8,994 bases of DNA from Pseudomonadota bacterium. Lineage in GTDB: Bacteria; Pseudomonadota; Gammaproteobacteria; Burkholderiales; Ferrovaceae. The first letter of the stretch is position 1. Each line of letters begins with the position of its first letter. The stretch is from NCBI GenBank assembly GCA_021828575.1, contig JAJZEL010000248.1, forward strand, positions 1 through 8,994, given 5' to 3'. This document shows, piece after piece, positions 5,346 to 8,994 of the stretch. Both the position numbers and the translations under genes were made by a program. Below the pieces are notes generated by a model that saw only the letters and a list, made by a program, of their open reading frames with translations, searched no databases and was not told the origin of the DNA.

Positions 5346-6333
5346 TGCCGGGGTCACCAAAAGTGCCATTTTCCTGATGACCATCGGGGAAAAGGAAGCG
5401 GCCGAGATTCTCAAGCTGCTGGAACCTCGCGAGGTACAGAAAATCAGTACGGCCATGGCCACGCTAAAAAACCTGGATAAAACCCAGATTGGTACCGTGT
5501 TTGAAGAGTTCACGCAGGTGGCTGCCACCAAAACCAGCATAGGCATGAACTCTTCCGATTACATCCGGAACATGCTGAATCAGGCGCTGGGAGACGACAA
5601 GGCAGCTGGTCTCATCGACCGCATTTTGCACGGGGGTGACACCAGTGGCATTGAAAGTCTCAAATGGATGGACCCGGTGGCGATTGCAGAGTTGATCGGT
5701 AATGAGCATTCGCAAATCATCGCCACCATTTTGGCGTATCTTGAGCCGGACCTGGGCGCAGGTGTCCTGGCCCTGCTGAGTGAGCGTACACGCAATGACG
5801 TATTGTTGCGCATTGCCACCATCGATGGGGTGCAACCGGTGGCGCTGAAAGACCTGAATGACGTTCTGACCAAGTTGCTGACGGGGTCGGTGAGCACCAA
5901 AAAACGCATCAAGGGGGGGCCTAGAGCGGCGGCGGAAATTCTCAATTTCATGGGAGGCGCCATGGAAAGCAGCGTGGTTGAGTCCATCCGGGGGTATGAC
6001 TCTGATCTGGCCCAGAAAATTGTGGACGAAATGTTCGTATTCGACAATCTTCTGGATGTGGATGATCGTGGCATTCAGCTTATCCTGCGCGAGGTGCAGT
6101 CCGAATCTCTGATCGTTGCACTGAAAGGTTCCAGCCCGGAACTGCGCGAAAAGATATTCAAGAACATGTCGCAGCGTGCCGCCGAAATGATGCGCGAAGA
6201 TCTGGATGCCAGAGGCCCGGTGCGGTTGAGCGAAGTGGAGACTGAACAGAAGGAAATCCTGAAGATCGTGAGACGCATGGCGGATGAAGGCCAGATCGCA
6301 TTGGGCGGAAAGGGAGACGAGGCTTATGTCTGA
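5338..6333 (+). CDS. fliG: Flagellar motor switch protein FliG
   Basis: FliG is the C-ring rotor protein that takes torque from the stator and switches rotation direction with FliM/FliN. The 331-residue product has the full N, middle and C domains. The C-terminal torque helix keeps the key charged residues: K263, R280, D288 and R296, with E287 at the place of the first Asp of the E. coli D288-D289 pair. The hydrophobic MFVF motif is at 232-235. The middle-domain EHPQ motif, which contacts FliM, reads EHSQ here (123-126; TCG instead of a CCN proline codon). The ATG overlaps the fliF stop by 8 bases, with AAGGA 14 bases upstream, so translation is probably coupled. fliH follows with another 8-base overlap. 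A G7 run lies at 5913-5919. Identity is certain; the effect of Ser125 is unknown. Confidence 0.97.
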   Translation: MSDAGVTKSAIFLMTIGEKEAAEILKLLEPREVQKISTAMATLKNLDKTQIGTVFEEFTQVAATKTSIGMNSSDYIRNMLNQALGDDKAAGLIDRILHGGDTSGIESLKWMDPVAIAELIGNEHSQIIATILAYLEPDLGAGVLALLSERTRNDVLLRIATIDGVQPVALKDLNDVLTKLLTGSVSTKKRIKGGPRAAAEILNFMGGAMESSVVESIRGYDSDLAQKIVDEMFVFDNLLDVDDRGIQLILREVQSESLIVALKGSSPELREKIFKNMSQRAAEMMREDLDARGPVRLSEVETEQKEILKIVRRMADEGQIALGGKGDEAYV

Positions 6334-6985
6334 TCGTTCCTCTTCCCGAGGACACCTCACCGCCTGGCAGCGGTGGGAAATGCCCGATTTGGGTTCGCAT
6401 CAGAGGCCGTCGCACGAACCGGACCCCCGGTCGGCCGTTCCCCAGGAACACGCCGTGGTTGTCCAGTTGCCCACGGCAGCACAGGTGGAGCAGTTGCACC
6501 AGGAGGCTCGTGATGAAGGCTTCCGTGAAGGTTATCAGGCAGGCCTGCAGGAGGCGGTTGGGCATGCCCAGGCTATTTCCGGTCTCATGGATTCTCTGTC
6601 CGTTCAGGCCAGGCTGGTGGATCAGAAAGTGATGCATGCCATGCTGGAACTCTCCGTGGAACTGGCGCGCCAGATGGTGCGGCAGGCCTTGTCCGTGAAA
6701 CCCGAAGTCGTGCTGGGTGTGATTCGGGAGGCTCTGGACAGCTTTCCCGTCTTCAACCAGACAGCTCATCTGGTACTGCATCCGGAGGATGCGGCCTTGC
6801 TCCGGACGGCCATGGGCGAGCAACTAGTGCATTCAGGCTGGAAGATCCACGAAGACGTCCGTGTTGAACGCGGGGGGTGTCGTCTGGAAACGGCGCACAG
6901 CCAGGTGGACGCCACCGTGGCAAAACGTTGGCAGCACCTGATGGCAGCCATCGGGCAACAGGACCACGCATGGGTGGAGACATGA
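6326..6985 (+). CDS. fliH: Flagellar export ATPase regulator FliH
   Basis: FliH binds the export ATPase FliI as a dimer, restrains its activity and tethers it to the C ring and FlhA. The 219-residue protein has the expected parts: an N-terminal segment with two tryptophans (W14 and W17, in AWQRWEMPDL) that in E. coli-type FliH contact FlhA/FliN; a disordered Pro-rich stretch; a helix with the FliH hallmark GxxxG repeat (G65, G69, G73 in GFREGYQAG); and the C-terminal FliI-binding domain with VELARQMVRQAL and DVRVERGGCRLET. The start at ATG 6326 is favoured by AGGGAG at 6311-6316; ATG 6284 inside fliG would add 14 residues. It overlaps fliG by 8 bases and fliI by a few to 16 bases. The shortness of the GxxxG repeat is within family variation. 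Confidence 0.93.
   Translation: MSDRSSSRGHLTAWQRWEMPDLGSHQRPSHEPDPRSAVPQEHAVVVQLPTAAQVEQLHQEARDEGFREGYQAGLQEAVGHAQAISGLMDSLSVQARLVDQKVMHAMLELSVELARQMVRQALSVKPEVVLGVIREALDSFPVFNQTAHLVLHPEDAALLRTAMGEQLVHSGWKIHEDVRVERGGCRLETAHSQVDATVAKRWQHLMAAIGQQDHAWVET
6960..6963 (+). promoter_or_regulatory. Ribosome-binding site deciding the fliI start
   Basis: AGGA lies 6 bases before ATG 6970, an optimal distance. The alternative ATG 6982 forms an ATGA overlap with the fliH stop but has its GGAG only 2 bases away. This favours 6970 as the fliI start, though the difference is only four residues. Confidence 0.45.
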
Positions 6986-8391
6986 ATCCGGAAGTGCGAC
7001 AAAAAGACTGGATATCCAGACTGGATGCCGTACGCCAGATGGCATCCCAATGTGCTCCGTGGCAGGTTAGTGGTCAGTTGACCCGAGTGACGGGACTGGT
7101 GATGGAAGCCGTAGGACTCAAGATGCCTGTGGGCAGCACCTGCATCGTGGAATTGCCGCAGCATCGCATCGAGGCCGAGGTGGTGGGTTTTTCAGGCGAA
7201 AGGTTGTACCTGATGCCGGAAAATGATGTGCAGGGACTGTTACCGGGCGCACGCGTCATTCCTGCAGAAAATGCCCATGCGCACATGGTTGTGGCTGGTG
7301 ACGGACAGCGGCCAAGAAGACGGGCCAGTGATCAGGTGCGCCATCTGCCTGTGGGATTCTCCCTGCTGGGTCGCGTGCTGGATGGGGCAGGTCGTCCGCT
7401 GGACGGATTGTCTGCGCCGACGGACGAAGTGACGGCCCCGTTGCAAAGTCGTCCCATTAATCCCCTGGGGCGTGCACCCATTCGCGAGCCGCTGGATGTG
7501 GGCGTCAGGGCAATCAATGCTCTGCTGACCGTGGGTCGCGGACAGCGCATGGGGTTGTTTGCCGGTAGTGGCGTGGGCAAGAGTGTTCTGCTCGGCATGA
7601 TGGCGCGTTATACGGGGGCTGACGTGATCGTGGTGGGTCTGATCGGCGAGCGGGGTCGCGAGGTTCGGGAGTTCATCACGGATATACTGGGCCGGGAAGG
7701 CATGGACCGTTCCGTAGTGGTGGCGGCTCCCGCCGACACCAGTCCATTGCTTCGCCTTCAGGGGGCAGCTTATGCCACGACCATTGCAGAGTATTTTCGG
7801 GATCAGGGTAAGAATGTCCTGCTCATCATGGACTCGCTGACGCGTTTTGCCATGGCCCAAAGGGAGATTGCACTGGCCATCGGCGAGCCGCCTGCCACGA
7901 AAGGCTATCCGCCTTCCGTTTTTGCCAAGCTGCCTAAACTGGTGGAACGTGCCGGGAACGGTCAGGAAGGCGGGGGGTCCATTACGGCGTTCTACACGGT
8001 GCTGACGGAAGGCGATGACCAGCAGGATCCCATTGCAGACAGTGCTCGTGCCATTCTGGACGGGCACATCGTGCTGTCCAGGCGGTTGGCTGAACAGGGG
8101 CACTACCCAGCCATCGACATCGAAGCCTCCATCAGTCGTGCCATGAACCACCTGGTGTCCCAGGACCACTTCGCCCAAGTTCAGCGTTTCAAGCAGTTGT
8201 ATGCGCATCACCAGCGGAATCGTGACCTGATCAGCGTCGGTGCCTACGTTCATGGTTCCGACCCCCTGTTGGACGAAGGCATTTCCCGGTTCCCGCGCAT
8301 GGAGAAGTTCCTGACGCAAGGCATGTACGACCATGAACCCTATGAGTCGGGTGTGGCGGCCTTTTCCCAATTGTTCCACAATGTCCCCTGA
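6970..8391 (+). CDS. fliI: Flagellum-specific ATP synthase/export ATPase FliI
   Basis: FliI is the hexameric ATPase of the flagellar type III export apparatus, related to the F1 beta subunit; it unloads chaperones and helps launch substrates at the gate. The 473-residue product has an N-terminal beta-barrel (about 35-115), the ATPase core with Walker A AGSGVGKS (198-205, Lys204), the catalytic-Glu motif GERGREV (Glu227), Walker B LLIMD (Asp288) followed by SLTRFAMAQREIALAIGEPP, and the type III ATPase segment GYPPSVFAKLPKLVERAG. The C-terminal helical domain, which recognises substrates and chaperones, ends at HNVP. ATG 6970 is preceded by AGGA; ATG 6982 is an alternative. The gene overlaps fliH by 16 bases and is followed 16 bases later by fliJ. 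All catalytic residues are present, so an active enzyme is expected. Confidence 0.97.
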   Translation: MGGDMNPEVRQKDWISRLDAVRQMASQCAPWQVSGQLTRVTGLVMEAVGLKMPVGSTCIVELPQHRIEAEVVGFSGERLYLMPENDVQGLLPGARVIPAENAHAHMVVAGDGQRPRRRASDQVRHLPVGFSLLGRVLDGAGRPLDGLSAPTDEVTAPLQSRPINPLGRAPIREPLDVGVRAINALLTVGRGQRMGLFAGSGVGKSVLLGMMARYTGADVIVVGLIGERGREVREFITDILGREGMDRSVVVAAPADTSPLLRLQGAAYATTIAEYFRDQGKNVLLIMDSLTRFAMAQREIALAIGEPPATKGYPPSVFAKLPKLVERAGNGQEGGGSITAFYTVLTEGDDQQDPIADSARAILDGHIVLSRRLAEQGHYPAIDIEASISRAMNHLVSQDHFAQVQRFKQLYAHHQRNRDLISVGAYVHGSDPLLDEGISRFPRMEKFLTQGMYDHEPYESGVAAFSQLFHNVP

Positions 8392-8407
8392 AGAGGAGAG
8401 GTGAGCC

Positions 8408-8869
8408 ATGAGCCAGAAGTTTCCACTGCAAACCTTGCTTGATCTGTCTCGGCACAGAAGTGAGGCTGCCGTTCAGAAACTGGGGCAGCTCAACCAGCAG
8501 CAGCAGATGGAACAGAAAAAACTCGAGAAACTTCTCCAGTTTCGTCGCGAATATCATGCCCGTTATCTGGAAATTTCCAGTCGAGGCATGGATCATCACG
8601 CCATGATGAATTTTCAGGAGTTCCTGACCAGACTCGATGAGGCTGTCGGGCAACAGAAAAAAATCATGGATCAGGCCAGTCGTTCGGTTGAGCAGGGACG
8701 AGTCGAAGTTCAAGAAACGCAACGGAGCAAGAAGTCTTTTGATACCCTGGCCCAGCGGCATGCAGCCACGGTGCTGGAAAGTGAAACGAGAGTGGATCGA
8801 AAAATCCAGGATGAACAAAGCAGGCAGTTTGCCGCCCGAGGCGCGGACCTGACTGGGGACAATTCCTGA
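8408..8869 (+). CDS. fliJ: Flagellar export protein FliJ
   Basis: FliJ is the coiled-coil stalk of the export ATPase ring, analogous to the gamma subunit of F1, and links FliI to FlhA while recycling chaperones. The 153-residue product is close to the E. coli length (147) and is almost entirely charged helix: FPLQTLLDLSRHRSEAAV at the N terminus, a Gln-rich stretch (29-33), the central FQEFLTRLDEAV, and the C-terminal KSFDTLAQRHAA region, all typical of betaproteobacterial FliJ. A strong ribosome-binding region, AGGAG (8394-8398) and GAGGTGA (8398-8404), precedes ATG 8408, suggesting initiation independent of fliI. It sits between fliI and fliK as in other proteobacteria. The sequence is poorly conserved across phyla, but context makes the call secure. 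Confidence 0.93.
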   Translation: MSQKFPLQTLLDLSRHRSEAAVQKLGQLNQQQQMEQKKLEKLLQFRREYHARYLEISSRGMDHHAMMNFQEFLTRLDEAVGQQKKIMDQASRSVEQGRVEVQETQRSKKSFDTLAQRHAATVLESETRVDRKIQDEQSRQFAARGADLTGDNS

Positions 8870-8870
8870 C

Positions 8871-8876
8871 AAGGAG
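8871..8876 (+). promoter_or_regulatory. Strong ribosome-binding site of fliK
   Basis: AAGGAG lies 8 bases before ATG 8885 in the 15-base fliJ-fliK gap. This near-perfect site fixes the fliK start and suggests that FliK is translated efficiently on its own rather than only by coupling to fliJ. Confidence 0.7.
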
Positions 8877-8884
8877 CAAAAACC

Positions 8885-8994
8885 ATGGCCCAATTACCTA
8901 TTTCTCCGCAACTGCTTCAGGCGACAGCTCCTGCCACGGCGTCTCAAGGGGGAGGGGCTGACCCTGCAGCGAATGGTGGTTCGGACGGGGGAAC
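8885..8994 (+). CDS. fliK: Flagellar hook-length control protein FliK, N-terminal part
   Basis: The reading frame runs off the window after 36 codons (MAQLPISPQLL, then Ala/Gly/Ser-rich sequence). Short conserved motifs are absent, as expected for the low-complexity N-terminal region of FliK, which carries the export signal and acts as the hook-length ruler. The call rests mainly on position: fliK follows fliJ in the fliFGHIJK order. The strong AAGGAG 8 bases upstream supports a real start. The conserved C-terminal Flg_hook domain should lie beyond the window; if it is absent, this would be another Ala-rich protein. This is the second FliK-type gene in the window, the first being at 944-2110. 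Confidence 0.75.
   Translation, partial: MAQLPISPQLLQATAPATASQGGGADPAANGGSDGG

Noticed and set aside
5464..6360. A 298-codon open frame on the minus strand opposite fliG
   Set aside because: It is antisense to a fully conserved FliG, has no recognisable domain, and has His/Phe/Gln-rich shadow composition.
7240..8409. A 389-codon open frame on the minus strand opposite fliI
   Set aside because: It lies wholly antisense to a clear FliI with all catalytic motifs. Its translation is rich in His/Gln/Arg with no recognisable domain, as expected for a shadow of codon-biased sequence.

Overview
This window is a chromosomal flagellar gene cluster from a Gram-negative bacterium. Gene order (fliD, fliS, fliT, a fliK-like gene, a short flhB-like gene, ycgR, divergent fliE, then fliFGHIJK) and protein character point to a betaproteobacterium of moderate to high G+C. 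The genus cannot be named from the sequence. I see no mobile element, tRNA, rRNA or CRISPR array.

Left block (1-3130, plus strand): the last codons of fliD (filament cap), fliS (flagellin chaperone), fliT (FliD chaperone), a FliK-type protein, a 97-residue protein equivalent to the C-terminal switch subdomain of FlhB without its membrane domain, and the c-di-GMP-binding flagellar brake ycgR. The genes overlap or are separated by at most about 31 bases, so this looks like the tail of a fliD-led operon in which late chaperones, an accessory export-switch pair and a motility brake are co-expressed.

Middle (3131-3611): ycgR and fliE converge with a 12-base gap. fliE (minus) and fliF (plus) diverge across about 150 bases holding two adjacent perfect inverted repeats and no clear sigma-54 or sigma-28 promoter. 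This is the only substantial non-coding stretch and the natural control point for basal-body genes on both sides.

Right block (3612-8994, plus strand): fliF (MS ring), fliG (C-ring rotor), fliH, fliI and fliJ (export ATPase complex) and the first 36 codons of the main fliK (hook-length ruler). Several junctions overlap by 8-16 bases, suggesting translational coupling. fliJ and fliK each have a strong ribosome-binding site of their own.

Most genes are textbook members of their families. The least understood part is the fliK-like/flhB-like pair at 944-2390, which resembles a second, soluble set of hook-length and export-switch partners. Other points worth checking are a G9 tract in the fliK-like gene, a hairpin at the fliS/fliT junction, the inverted repeats between fliE and fliF, and a Pro-to-Ser change in the FliG EHPQ motif.
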